Source: Actinomycetota bacterium | GTDB lineage: Bacteria > Actinomycetota > Actinomycetes > Streptosporangiales > Streptosporangiaceae | Direction of reading: 5' to 3' | Assembly: GCA_019240215.1 (NCBI GenBank) | Contig: JAFAYQ010000062.1 | Coordinates: 95,756 to 159,755 of the forward strand | Length of the DNA stretch: 64,000 bases | Made by a program: the position numbers and the translations under genes | Part shown: piece after piece, positions 56,575-64,000 of the stretch | Position numbering within the stretch: position 1 is the first letter of the stretch | How the letters are laid out: every line of letters starts with the position of its first letter | Notes under the pieces: generated by a model | Told to the model about the DNA's origin: nothing | The model's input: only the letters and a program-made list of their open reading frames with translations | Databases searched by the model: none

Positions 56575-58104
56575 CTAGGAGGTGGTGACCTCGGTGCGGC
56601 CGGGGACGTCGGCGGCGGCGCCCTCCGGGGACGGGTCCGCCTCGGGACCCCCGCGGGACGTCGGCGACGAGAACGCCAGGCCCGCGGCCAGGCAGGCGAA
56701 CGGCACGACCGGGAGCAGGTAGCGGTAGTCGAAGTCGGACACCATGATCGGGAACAGCAACAGCGCGACCGCGCAGACGAACGGCATCATCGAGACGCTG
56801 TCCCGCCAGCGGCCTATGCGCAGATGGCCGTCGCGGCGGTAGACGCGGACCAGCGAGCCCAGGCCGAGGAACAAGATGATGCCGAACAGCGGGCCGTACA
56901 GGTAGATGATCCGCGAGTAACCCGACATCAGCTGATCGAACGGCTTGACCGTACGGCCGATGCCCTGGTGGCCGTAGGCGCGAATGTCCTCGGTGGCGGT
57001 GCCGCCCTTGATCCAGGTGTGGTCCGGCGGCACCCGGATCGGCTTGGTGTGGAAGTAGTACTCATAGACCGTGCCGTAGCTCGGGTAGTCGTAGCGCTTC
57101 CAGTCGACCGACAGCACCAAGCCCTTGACGATCGCGTGCGCGTAGCTGAGCGGCTGACCCTCGATGGCCGCCAGCGCGAACTCGCGCAGGTCCTTGTCGC
57201 CCTGGACGCTGACCGGGCCGCCCGGCACCTCATGCACCTGCTTCAGGTGCCAGACCAGGGCGCCAGGCGGGGTGCGCTTGTCCAGCGGGATGGGGACGCA
57301 CAGGTAGCTGAGGCCCTGGGGCGGGGTGAACTTGCTGCAGTCGGAGAACGAGGTCGTCCGGGCGTACAGGTAGAAGCCCTCGGAGTTCGTCATCGCGAAG
57401 TTGCCCTGCACCGAGCCGAACCAGCTCGCGTAGGCGACCAGCGGGATCGCGCAGCCGGCCACGATCGCGGCCAGCGGACGCCAGCCCATCCGCCGCCAGA
57501 GCACGAACAGGACGAAGATCACCGGCAGCAGCAGCCCGCCGCTCCAGATCGTGCAGGCGTAGCCGGTGATCAGCCCGGCGATGAGCACGTTGCGCCAGGA
57601 CGGCTTGCGGTTCCACAACAGCAGGGTGGCCGCCGCCAGCGCGCAGAACTCGAACAGCAGGTCGGCCATGATCATGTGCTCGAGCTGGATCTCGAACGCG
57701 TTGAACAGGATCGGGGCGGTGGCCAGGGCGGCGATCCAGCGCCGGACGCGGGCCCGGCGCAGCAGCGCGTACAGCATCACCGCCATGGCCAGGCCCATCA
57801 GGTGCTGGGTGATGGTGACCAGGGTGAAGCTGTGGAACGGCTCCAGCGCCTTCAGGTACAGCGAGTAGCCGGTCGTCTTGCTCAGGTTGGGCTGCAGCCG
57901 CAGGGCAGCGCCGATGTAGACGTAGGTGTCGCCCTGGAACCAGAGCGCGCCCGGGTAGCCGAGCACCACGATCAGCCGGATGACCGCCCCGGCGGCCAGG
58001 AAGATCGAGAACAGCCAGTTGACCCGGATCAGGCCACGCAGCCGGGCCAGCCGCGGCGCCCGCGCGGGCGCCGCGGCAGAGGCTTCAGGCACCTCGTTCT
58101 GCAC
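56575..58104 (-). CDS. Multi-pass membrane glycosyltransferase, GT39/GT-C type
   Basis: A 509-residue protein with about ten helices. The first extracellular loop FQGDTYVYIGAALRLQPNLS carries the Asp expected of GT-C enzymes, followed by TGYSLYLKALEP. A large extracellular part (GGPVSVQGDKDLREFALAAI, KRYDYPSYGTVYEYYFHTKP) lies between the helix groups. It should use a polyprenyl-phosphate sugar. GTG 58104 is chosen because the frame above it overlaps the end of the preceding glycosyltransferase. It is the last gene of the minus-strand polysaccharide operon. Confidence 0.78.
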   Translation of the reverse strand: MQNEVPEASAAAPARAPRLARLRGLIRVNWLFSIFLAAGAVIRLIVVLGYPGALWFQGDTYVYIGAALRLQPNLSKTTGYSLYLKALEPFHSFTLVTITQHLMGLAMAVMLYALLRRARVRRWIAALATAPILFNAFEIQLEHMIMADLLFEFCALAAATLLLWNRKPSWRNVLIAGLITGYACTIWSGGLLLPVIFVLFVLWRRMGWRPLAAIVAGCAIPLVAYASWFGSVQGNFAMTNSEGFYLYARTTSFSDCSKFTPPQGLSYLCVPIPLDKRTPPGALVWHLKQVHEVPGGPVSVQGDKDLREFALAAIEGQPLSYAHAIVKGLVLSVDWKRYDYPSYGTVYEYYFHTKPIRVPPDHTWIKGGTATEDIRAYGHQGIGRTVKPFDQLMSGYSRIIYLYGPLFGIILFLGLGSLVRVYRRDGHLRIGRWRDSVSMMPFVCAVALLLFPIMVSDFDYRYLLPVVPFACLAAGLAFSSPTSRGGPEADPSPEGAAADVPGRTEVTTS

Positions 58105-58114
58105 AGGCGTGATC

Positions 58115-59281
58115 CTATCGGTCGTCCGCGGCGGAAACTGGCGAAGAGACGGGGGCAGGCGTGGCCGACGGCGGCGCCTGCCCATCAGGCAACGAGCTCG
58201 CCCCCGCCCAGCGTTCCAGCTGGGCCACGAACGCGCGGGCGTCGTCGGGCCAGCGCAGGAACTGGGCGGCGTCGGCGTGACCGCGCTCCCCCATCGCGTC
58301 CCGCAGCGCCCGGTCCGAGCGCAGCGTCAGCACGGCCTCGGACGCCGCCGTGGCGTCGCTGAACGGCACGATGAACCCGCACTGGCTGCGCTCGACCAGC
58401 CCCGCCGCCAGCGGCAGCGGGGTGGTGATGACCGGGACCCCGCGCGCCATGTACTCGGCCACCTTGGTCGGCATCGAGTGCCGCAGGTTCGGGTCGTCCT
58501 GCAGCAGCGACAGCCCGGCCAGGGCGCCGTCGGTGATCAGCATGGCCTCGTCGTTGGGGGTGTACCCGTGCCAGCGGAGGATGCCGCGATCGCGGGCGGG
58601 CTCGATCAGCGCCCGGGCCTGGTCGTCGGCCGAGCCGACGAGCTCGAGGGTGATCCCCTGCGGGTGCACCAGCTCGGCCAGCGCCACCATCTCGGCCGCA
58701 CCCCGGTCGGGTGAGATGTGGCCGACGTAGACCACCCGGGCCCGGCCGTCGTAGGGGGCGGCCTGGTCGGGCACGTAGGTGGTGTTGGGCACGACCGGGT
58801 GGACCTGCGCGAACCGCTCGTTGTAGCTGGTCTCGGCGACCAGCAGGTGCAGGTGGCGCTCGGCCAGGCCCTCGGCCCGCAGCACCCCGGACGCCGCGAA
58901 CCGCCGCAGCGCGGGCGGCAGCCAGGCCTTGGTGTCGAGGGCGGCGGCGGTGTCCTCGTGCACGTCCCAGACGGTCGGCGGCAGGTGCGGGATCGTCGGC
59001 AGCACCAGCAGCAGCTCGGGGTCGTGCACCAGCAGCAGGTCGGCCGCGGGCGCGTACCGGGCCAGCTGGTGGCGGGCCGCGCGTAGCGCCGCCAGCCGCC
59101 GGCGTCCGACCGCCCGCGGCACGTCGACCCCTCTGACCTCGGGCCACGGGGTGACGTCGCAGGCGCGGAACGGCGCGATGTACAGCACATCGTGCCCGGC
59201 GTCGAGCAGCGCCCGGATCTCCCGGTGCAGGATCCGGGCGTCGGCCGGATGGTGCACCACCGTGCAGACGACGACCCGCAT
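58115..59281 (-). CDS. Glycosyltransferase family 4
   Basis: The 388-residue cytoplasmic enzyme has a GT-B fold: MRVVVCTVVHHPADARILHR at the N-terminus, ADLLLVHDPELLLVLP, then the donor half with ARVVYVGHISPDRGAAEM, ITLELVGSADD and the EX7E-like segment in SMPTKVAEYMARGVPVITT. It starts six bases after wecC, so it is read in the same operon, and probably transfers a sugar in the same polymer. The acceptor is unknown. Confidence 0.9.
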   Translation of the reverse strand: MRVVVCTVVHHPADARILHREIRALLDAGHDVLYIAPFRACDVTPWPEVRGVDVPRAVGRRRLAALRAARHQLARYAPAADLLLVHDPELLLVLPTIPHLPPTVWDVHEDTAAALDTKAWLPPALRRFAASGVLRAEGLAERHLHLLVAETSYNERFAQVHPVVPNTTYVPDQAAPYDGRARVVYVGHISPDRGAAEMVALAELVHPQGITLELVGSADDQARALIEPARDRGILRWHGYTPNDEAMLITDGALAGLSLLQDDPNLRHSMPTKVAEYMARGVPVITTPLPLAAGLVERSQCGFIVPFSDATAASEAVLTLRSDRALRDAMGERGHADAAQFLRWPDDARAFVAQLERWAGASSLPDGQAPPSATPAPVSSPVSAADDR

Positions 59282-59286
59282 CGGCG

Positions 59287-60561
59287 CTACAGGGTCTCGG
59301 TGTTCGGGCCGGTGGCCCCGAGCGCGTCCAGCTTGCCCCGGGTGTCCAGGAACAGCTTGGCCGAGGCGGCCAGCGCCGGCAGGTCGTACTCGCTGTGGTC
59401 CTGGAGCAGGATCACCACGTCGGCGGTGACGATGTCGGTGTCCAGGTCGGTGACCCGGCGGACCGGCCGGTCGTCGATGGCCCAGTCCGGCACGTACGGG
59501 TCGTGGTAGGACAGCACCGCGCCGCGGGCCAGCAGCCGCCGGGCGATCGGCCGGGCGGGCGACTCGCGCTGGTCGGCGATATCGTGCTTGTAGGTGACGC
59601 CCAGCAGCAGCACGTTGGCCCCGTTGAGCGGCTTGGCGTGCCGGTTCAGCAGCTCGGCGGTGCGGTCGACCACGTAGCCGGGCATCCGGCTGTTGATCTC
59701 CTGGGCCAGCTCCACGAACCGGAACGGGTAGCCGAGCGTGCGGACCTTGTAGGACAGGTAGTTCGGGTCGATCGGGATGCAGTGCCCGCCGACGCCGGGA
59801 CCCGGGTAGAACGGCTGGAACCCGAACGGCTTGGTCGAGGCGCACCGGATCGCGTCCCACAGGTCCACGCCGAGCTCGTGGCAGAACACCGCCATCTCGT
59901 TGACCAGCGCGATATTGACGTGCCGGTAGGTGTTCTCCAGCAGCTTGGCCATCTCCGCCTCGCGCGGCCCGCGGGCCTCGACCACCTGGTCGCAGACCTT
60001 GCCGTAGAACCGGGCGGCGGCCGCGGTGGCGTCGGGGGTGAGCCCGCCGACCACCTTGGGCGTGTTGCGCAGCCCGTAGACCGGGTTGCCGGGGTCGATC
60101 CGCTCGGGCGAGAAGGCCAGATGGAAGTCGACCTCGGCGTTCAGCCCGGACGCCTTCTCCAGGATCGGCCGGACCAGCTCGTCGGTGGTGCCCGGGTAGG
60201 TGGTGGACTCCAGCACCACCAGCATGCCCGGGCGCAGCAGCCGCCCGGCGCTCTCGGACGCGGCCCGGACCGCGGTCAGGTCGGGGCCGTCGGCCTCCGA
60301 CAGCGGGGTCGGCACGCAGATCACGATGGTGTCCGGCTCGCCGATCTCGGCCTCGGAGGTGGTGGCCCGGAAACCGGCCGCCACCATCCGCTGCACGTCG
60401 GCGTCGGAGATGTCGTCAACGTGCGAGTGGCCGCTGTTCAAGAGGTCGACGACGCCCTGGCCGATGTCGTACCCGACCACGCTCAGACCGACGTTCGTCG
60501 CCTCTCGCACCAGCGGCAGGCCTACGTAGCCAAGCCCGATAACCAGCAGATCGACCTGCAT
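59287..60561 (-). CDS. wecC: UDP-N-acetyl-D-mannosamine dehydrogenase (UDP-sugar 6-dehydrogenase)
   Basis: The 424-residue protein is a UDP-sugar dehydrogenase: NAD fold DLLVIGLGYVGLPLVREAT, TIVICVPTPLSEADGPDL, LLENTYRHVNIALVNEMAVF, and the catalytic GGHCIPIDP with Cys261. With the linked epimerase it most likely oxidises UDP-ManNAc to UDP-ManNAcA, though UDP-GlcNAc dehydrogenases look alike. ATG 60561 has GAAGGGA about eight bases upstream. It lies between two glycosyltransferase genes in a surface-polysaccharide locus. Confidence 0.92.
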   Translation of the reverse strand: MQVDLLVIGLGYVGLPLVREATNVGLSVVGYDIGQGVVDLLNSGHSHVDDISDADVQRMVAAGFRATTSEAEIGEPDTIVICVPTPLSEADGPDLTAVRAASESAGRLLRPGMLVVLESTTYPGTTDELVRPILEKASGLNAEVDFHLAFSPERIDPGNPVYGLRNTPKVVGGLTPDATAAAARFYGKVCDQVVEARGPREAEMAKLLENTYRHVNIALVNEMAVFCHELGVDLWDAIRCASTKPFGFQPFYPGPGVGGHCIPIDPNYLSYKVRTLGYPFRFVELAQEINSRMPGYVVDRTAELLNRHAKPLNGANVLLLGVTYKHDIADQRESPARPIARRLLARGAVLSYHDPYVPDWAIDDRPVRRVTDLDTDIVTADVVILLQDHSEYDLPALAASAKLFLDTRGKLDALGATGPNTETL

Positions 60562-60602
60562 TGATGGCGTCCCTTCGCCAGAAAATATGATCCGTGCGAC
60601 CT

Positions 60603-62531
60603 TTATTGAGCGGCGCCGAGACGCTGGTAGGCCGCCCGGTAGATCGCCGCGTTGTAAGCCCAGGTCCGATCCCGGGCCACCCATTCACGCGCGTTCGCCC
60701 CGAGTTTGCGCCGAATGTCCGAACTATAGAGCAGGGGCTCCATGATATCGGCAAAGGAGCCGGGATCCCCGGAAGTCGCCAGAGCGCCCGTGACCTCGGG
60801 CCGGATGATCTCTCGGAGCGCCCCGACGTCGCTCGCGACCACGGTCAGCCCGCTGGCCATCGCCTCGATCGGCTTGAGCGGGGTGACCAGCTGGCAGACC
60901 CGGTCGTTGGTGCGCGGGATCACGAACAGGTCGAGCAGCGCGTGGTACTTGCGCACGTCGGCCATCGGCACCCGGCCGGTGAAGATCGCGGTCCCGGTCA
61001 GCCCCAGCTGCCCGGCCTGCCGCTCCAGGGCGGCCCGCTCGGGGCCGTCGCCGACGATCAGCGGCCGGACCGCCAGACCGCGGCTGCGCAGCTCGGCGAT
61101 GGCGGCCAGCAGGGTGTCGATGCCCTCGTAACCGACCAGGTTGGAGACCACCCCGGCGACCTGCTCGCCCGGCCGCAGGCCGAGTTCGGTGCGCAGCCGG
61201 GACGCATCCGGCAGCGGCTGCAGGAACTCCTCCGACACCGCGTTCGGCACCACCAGCACCTTGTCGGGGGCGACGCCACGGGCCACGATCTCCGCCCGCA
61301 TCACCTCGCCGAGCGTCACCACCAGGTCCGCTTCCTTCATGCAGCGGGTCTCGGCTTCCCGGCTGAGCAGGTAGAAGTCGCTGCGGGCGAGGTCGGGCCC
61401 GGGCAACGGCAGCGGCACCACCCCGTCGCGCGCGGCTTCGGTGGCCAGGCCGGTGACCGCCGTACCCGCGCTACCGGCCGCATCCCCGGAACCCTTTTCA
61501 GAATTTTTAAAGGGGACGGACCGGGCGGGGCTCCCGGCGTACTGCCCGGCCGGATCGCCGGGATCGCCGCCGTGCCGCGACAGCCAGGTCTCTTCCCAGA
61601 AGCCGCGGGCCTCATAGATCACCGGCAGCCCGAACTCCTCCCGCAACGCCAGCGCGAGCTGGCCGTTCAGGTGGTTGCTGGCCGCGTGCAGGACGGCCGG
61701 GCGCAGCCGCCCGACCAGCCGCACGGCCAGGTCGTAGCCGAGGCTGGCGGCGGCGTCGGGCCGCGGCGGCAGCCGGTAGGGCAGCAACCGGTGGTAGGGC
61801 AGGCCGTCGACCACCGCCACCCGGCGGCCGTCCAGGTGGCCCTGGGCGACCGGGAACCCGGCCTTGGTCACCACGTGCGGGTCCAGCCCGGCCTGGCGCT
61901 GGGCCACCCCGATCTGCTGGGTGCGGACCGTGTAGCCGGCGTTGGTGGTGGGCAGCGCGTCGGTGACCAGGTGCAGCACCCGGCCCGGCTCGGGCTGGTA
62001 GGACCCGCGCCGCCGGGGCAGCCGGTCCGGCCGCGGTATGCCCTGTTCCAGCACGTACAGCTCGCCGCCGAGGGTGCCGCGGACCTTGGCCTGCTTGCGC
62101 CCGGGGACGCCGTCGAGAGCAGCCACCGCGGCCCGCAGCCGGCCTTCGCGGCCGGCCAGCCGGGCCAGCAGCAGCGCCCGGGCCGGGTCGTTGGCCGGCA
62201 TCCGGTCCAGCGCCGCCCGGGCGGTCTCGGGCCGGTCGACCGCCAGCGCGAACGCGGCCAGGCGGCGCGGCTCGGTGTCCAGCACCGCGAGCGCTTCCTT
62301 GCGGCGGCCGGAGCCCCAGGCCACCGTGGCCGGCCCGTAGGGGCCCGCCCACCGCAGCCACGGGCGTACCCTGCCTGGTAGCACGCGCCAGCCGAGCAGC
62401 AGCGCGCGGACCGGGTCTTCGGTCACGTGCCGCCACATGACCGACAGCGCCAGGGTCAGGACGCGTGGCGACACGCGGAGCGCAGATGCGCGACCGGCCG
62501 GCTGGGCGCGGTGAGAGGATCGCGACGTCAC
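60603..62531 (-). CDS. Large GT4-family glycosyltransferase with N-terminal helical region and insert
   Basis: The protein of about 642 residues has an N-terminal helical part resembling repeats (ALAVDRPETARAALDRMPAN, LLARLAGREGRLRAAVAALD) and a GT4 domain with TDALPTTNAGYTVRTQQIG, NHLNGQLALALREEFGLPVIYEARGF, TLGEVMRAEIVARGV, VVSNLVGYEGIDTLLAA and PLKPIEAMASGLTVVASDVGALRE. After YEARGFWEETWLSR an unusual Gly/Ala/Ser-rich stretch of about 60 residues (QYAGSPARSVPFKNSEKGSG) interrupts the domain. GTG 62531 is a guess; the frame is open to 62591. Divergent from wecB. Confidence 0.85.
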   Translation of the reverse strand: MTSRSSHRAQPAGRASALRVSPRVLTLALSVMWRHVTEDPVRALLLGWRVLPGRVRPWLRWAGPYGPATVAWGSGRRKEALAVLDTEPRRLAAFALAVDRPETARAALDRMPANDPARALLLARLAGREGRLRAAVAALDGVPGRKQAKVRGTLGGELYVLEQGIPRPDRLPRRRGSYQPEPGRVLHLVTDALPTTNAGYTVRTQQIGVAQRQAGLDPHVVTKAGFPVAQGHLDGRRVAVVDGLPYHRLLPYRLPPRPDAAASLGYDLAVRLVGRLRPAVLHAASNHLNGQLALALREEFGLPVIYEARGFWEETWLSRHGGDPGDPAGQYAGSPARSVPFKNSEKGSGDAAGSAGTAVTGLATEAARDGVVPLPLPGPDLARSDFYLLSREAETRCMKEADLVVTLGEVMRAEIVARGVAPDKVLVVPNAVSEEFLQPLPDASRLRTELGLRPGEQVAGVVSNLVGYEGIDTLLAAIAELRSRGLAVRPLIVGDGPERAALERQAGQLGLTGTAIFTGRVPMADVRKYHALLDLFVIPRTNDRVCQLVTPLKPIEAMASGLTVVASDVGALREIIRPEVTGALATSGDPGSFADIMEPLLYSSDIRRKLGANAREWVARDRTWAYNAAIYRAAYQRLGAAQ

Positions 62532-62581
62532 GACGGCAAACAATACTTGCCCGAACCAGGTAGAGGACGGAACACCAGGCG

Positions 62582-63667
62582 ATGCTGGCACCCATCACTC
62601 ATGTTCTCGGAGCACGGCCGAACTTCGTCAAGGCCGCCCCGGTGATCCGGGCGCTGGCGGCGCTGGGGAACCGGCAGCGGGTCGTCCACACCGGCCAGCA
62701 CTACGACGAGCGGCTGTCGGACGTGTTCTTCGTCCAGCTCGGCCTGCCCGAGCCGGACGTCAACCTGGGGGTCGGCTCGGGTAGCCACGCCCAGCAGACG
62801 GCGGCCGCCATGACCGGTCTCGAGCAGGACTTCACCGAGCACCCGCCCGGCCTGGTGGTGGTGTACGGGGACGTGAACTCGACGGTGGCGGCCGGCCTGG
62901 TGGCGGCCAAGCTGCACATCCCGATGGCGCACGTCGAGGCCGGCCTGCGCAGCTTCGACGAGACGATGCCGGAGGAGATCAACCGGCGGGTCACCGACCA
63001 GCTGTCGGCCCTGATGTTCGCGACCTCGCCGGAGGCGATCGGCTACCTGGCCAAGGAGGGCCGGCCGGTGGACGGCATCCACCTGGTCGGCAACCCGATG
63101 ATCGACACGCTGATGGCCAACCTGGACCGGTTCGACACCGCGGCGGTGCGGGCCGAGCTGGGCCTGCCCGAGCGCTACGTGGTCGCCACCTTGCACCGGC
63201 CCGCCAACGTGGACGACCCGGAGATCGCGTCCGGGCTGGTCCAGGCGCTGCACGAGATCGCCGCGGTGATCGACGTGGTCATCCCGGTGCACCCGCGGGG
63301 CCGGGCGGTGCTGGAGGCGGCCGGGCTGTCGGCCCACAAAGGCATCCACGCGGTCCCGCCGCTCGGCTACCTGGAGTTCATGGGCCTGGTGCGCGGGGCG
63401 GCGGCGGTCGCCACCGACTCCGGCGGGGTGCAGGAAGAGACCACCCTGCTGCGGGTACCGTGCCTGACCGTGCGCCCGAATACCGAACGGCCCATCACGA
63501 TCACCCACGGCAGCAATAGGCTCATCACGTCCGCCGAACTGGCTTCGGCCGTGCTGAAGGCGTGTGACGACGGGCCCTACACCGGCGAGCTGCCGCCCCT
63601 GTGGGATGGCCAGGCCGGACCGCGCATCGGGCGGATCATCACCGACTGGCTGGCCCGCGACGGCTGA
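62582..63667 (+). CDS. wecB: UDP-N-acetylglucosamine 2-epimerase, non-hydrolysing
   Basis: The 361-residue enzyme interconverts UDP-GlcNAc and UDP-ManNAc. Signatures are THVLGARPNFVKAAPVIRAL, VVHTGQHYDERLSDVFF, VVVYGDVNSTVAAGLVAAKL, AHVEAGLRSFDETMPEEINRR, LHRPANVD, and TDSGGVQEETTLLRVPCLTVRPNTERP. All residues of the UDP and allosteric UDP-GlcNAc sites that I can place are present. It supplies WecC, encoded two genes away on the other strand. The next plus-strand gene starts 17 bases after its stop. Confidence 0.96.
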   Translation: MLAPITHVLGARPNFVKAAPVIRALAALGNRQRVVHTGQHYDERLSDVFFVQLGLPEPDVNLGVGSGSHAQQTAAAMTGLEQDFTEHPPGLVVVYGDVNSTVAAGLVAAKLHIPMAHVEAGLRSFDETMPEEINRRVTDQLSALMFATSPEAIGYLAKEGRPVDGIHLVGNPMIDTLMANLDRFDTAAVRAELGLPERYVVATLHRPANVDDPEIASGLVQALHEIAAVIDVVIPVHPRGRAVLEAAGLSAHKGIHAVPPLGYLEFMGLVRGAAAVATDSGGVQEETTLLRVPCLTVRPNTERPITITHGSNRLITSAELASAVLKACDDGPYTGELPPLWDGQAGPRIGRIITDWLARDG

Positions 63668-63684
63668 GGAGACCTTCCCCAACC

Positions 63685-64000
63685 ATGACCGAGAACGACA
63701 AGGCCGATCTGGCCCTGACCGTGTACGCCCCCGATCCGGAGGAGCCAGCAGAGGACGGCGAGGCCGGCCCGGCCAGCACGGCGGCCGATCCGGCCAGCAC
63801 CGCGAGCGCGATCGCGCTGGCGGCCGAGCGGGACCGGCTGGCCCGGGCGCTGCGCGACACCCACCGGCAGCTGGCCACCACCGAGCAGCAGCTGAACGCG
63901 ATGAAGCGGTCCTCCACCCTGCAGCTGGGCCAGATCATCGTCGCGACGGCCAAGCGGCCGTGGATCGCCGCCCCGCGGCTGCCCCGGCACCTGTACCGGA
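63685..64000 (+). CDS. N-terminal part of a polysaccharide-locus protein (likely glycosyltransferase)
   Basis: The right edge cuts this gene after about 105 codons. It begins MTENDKADLALTVYAPDPEE, then an Ala/Glu-rich segment, a helical stretch likely to be a coiled coil (AAERDRLARALRDTHRQLAT then TEQQLNAM), and KRPWIAAPRLPRHLYR. Such coiled-coil leads precede the GT domain in some actinobacterial glycosyltransferases. It is in an operon with wecB. The identity of the rest cannot be seen. Confidence 0.6.
   Translation, partial: MTENDKADLALTVYAPDPEEPAEDGEAGPASTAADPASTASAIALAAERDRLARALRDTHRQLATTEQQLNAMKRSSTLQLGQIIVATAKRPWIAAPRLPRHLYR

Overview
The window is one contiguous piece of a very GC-rich actinobacterial chromosome. 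This is supported by the base composition and by the family content: SepH, a RamB-type regulator divergent from isocitrate lyase, monomeric isocitrate dehydrogenase, a PknD-like Ser/Thr kinase with a beta-propeller, an MmpL-type transporter, an actinobacterial bacterial-type RNase P RNA, ECF sigma with a SnoaL-like tail, and F420-type luciferase-like remnants. Genus cannot be fixed from the sequence; a soil-type, Streptosporangiales- or Streptomyces-like lifestyle fits the number of secreted enzymes and one-gene regulators.

Layout. 1-7.2 kb: end of a PLP decarboxylase, an esterase, an APH-fold kinase, a translationally coupled three-gene operon (alpha/beta hydrolase, GlcD-type FAD oxidase, small protein), FKBP, a decayed EamA transporter, HemD-like protein, methyltransferase. 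7.2-14 kb: membrane mannosyltransferase, Tat-exported phospholipase C, ABM monooxygenase, an alpha/beta hydrolase without its nucleophile, isoaspartyl peptidase, GntR regulator. 14-25 kb: central carbon metabolism (icd, acyl-CoA dehydrogenase, RamB and aceA) interrupted by a sigma factor, a TMEM175-like channel, a frameshifted SRPBCC pseudogene and an AT-richer TIR-domain gene. 25-31 kb: secreted beta-lactamase-fold hydrolase, two-component system, MMPL transporter. 31-42.9 kb: SepH, PEBP lipoprotein, a very large low-complexity membrane-anchored protein, Nei-type glycosylase, a second-type FtsH, and a secreted discoidin/beta-helix protein. 43-52.6 kb: a mosaic of small regulator-target pairs (AsnC/LysE, MarR/oxidoreductase, TetR/TetX-like monooxygenase) with clear operators, plus a deletion scar with two broken genes head to head. 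52.8-56.2 kb: sensor kinase, DUF5134-like membrane protein, rnpB. 56.5-64 kb: a surface-polysaccharide locus with WecB and WecC (UDP-ManNAcA supply), two GT4 enzymes, a GT39-type membrane protein and the start of another gene at the right edge.

How genes work together. AceA, RamB and Icd set the glyoxylate/TCA branch point; WecB makes UDP-ManNAc and WecC oxidises it to UDP-ManNAcA for the neighbouring glycosyltransferases; the TetR, MarR and AsnC genes each face a single divergent target across short regions that carry palindromic sites. Five neighbouring gene pairs overlap tail to tail, so the chromosome here is tightly packed. No CRISPR array, tRNA, rRNA, transposase, integrase or phage gene was seen. 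The best candidates for something undescribed are the TIR protein with its unknown C-terminal domain bracketed by DRR motifs, several unexplained perfect hairpins, and the TetX-like gene under a doubled operator.
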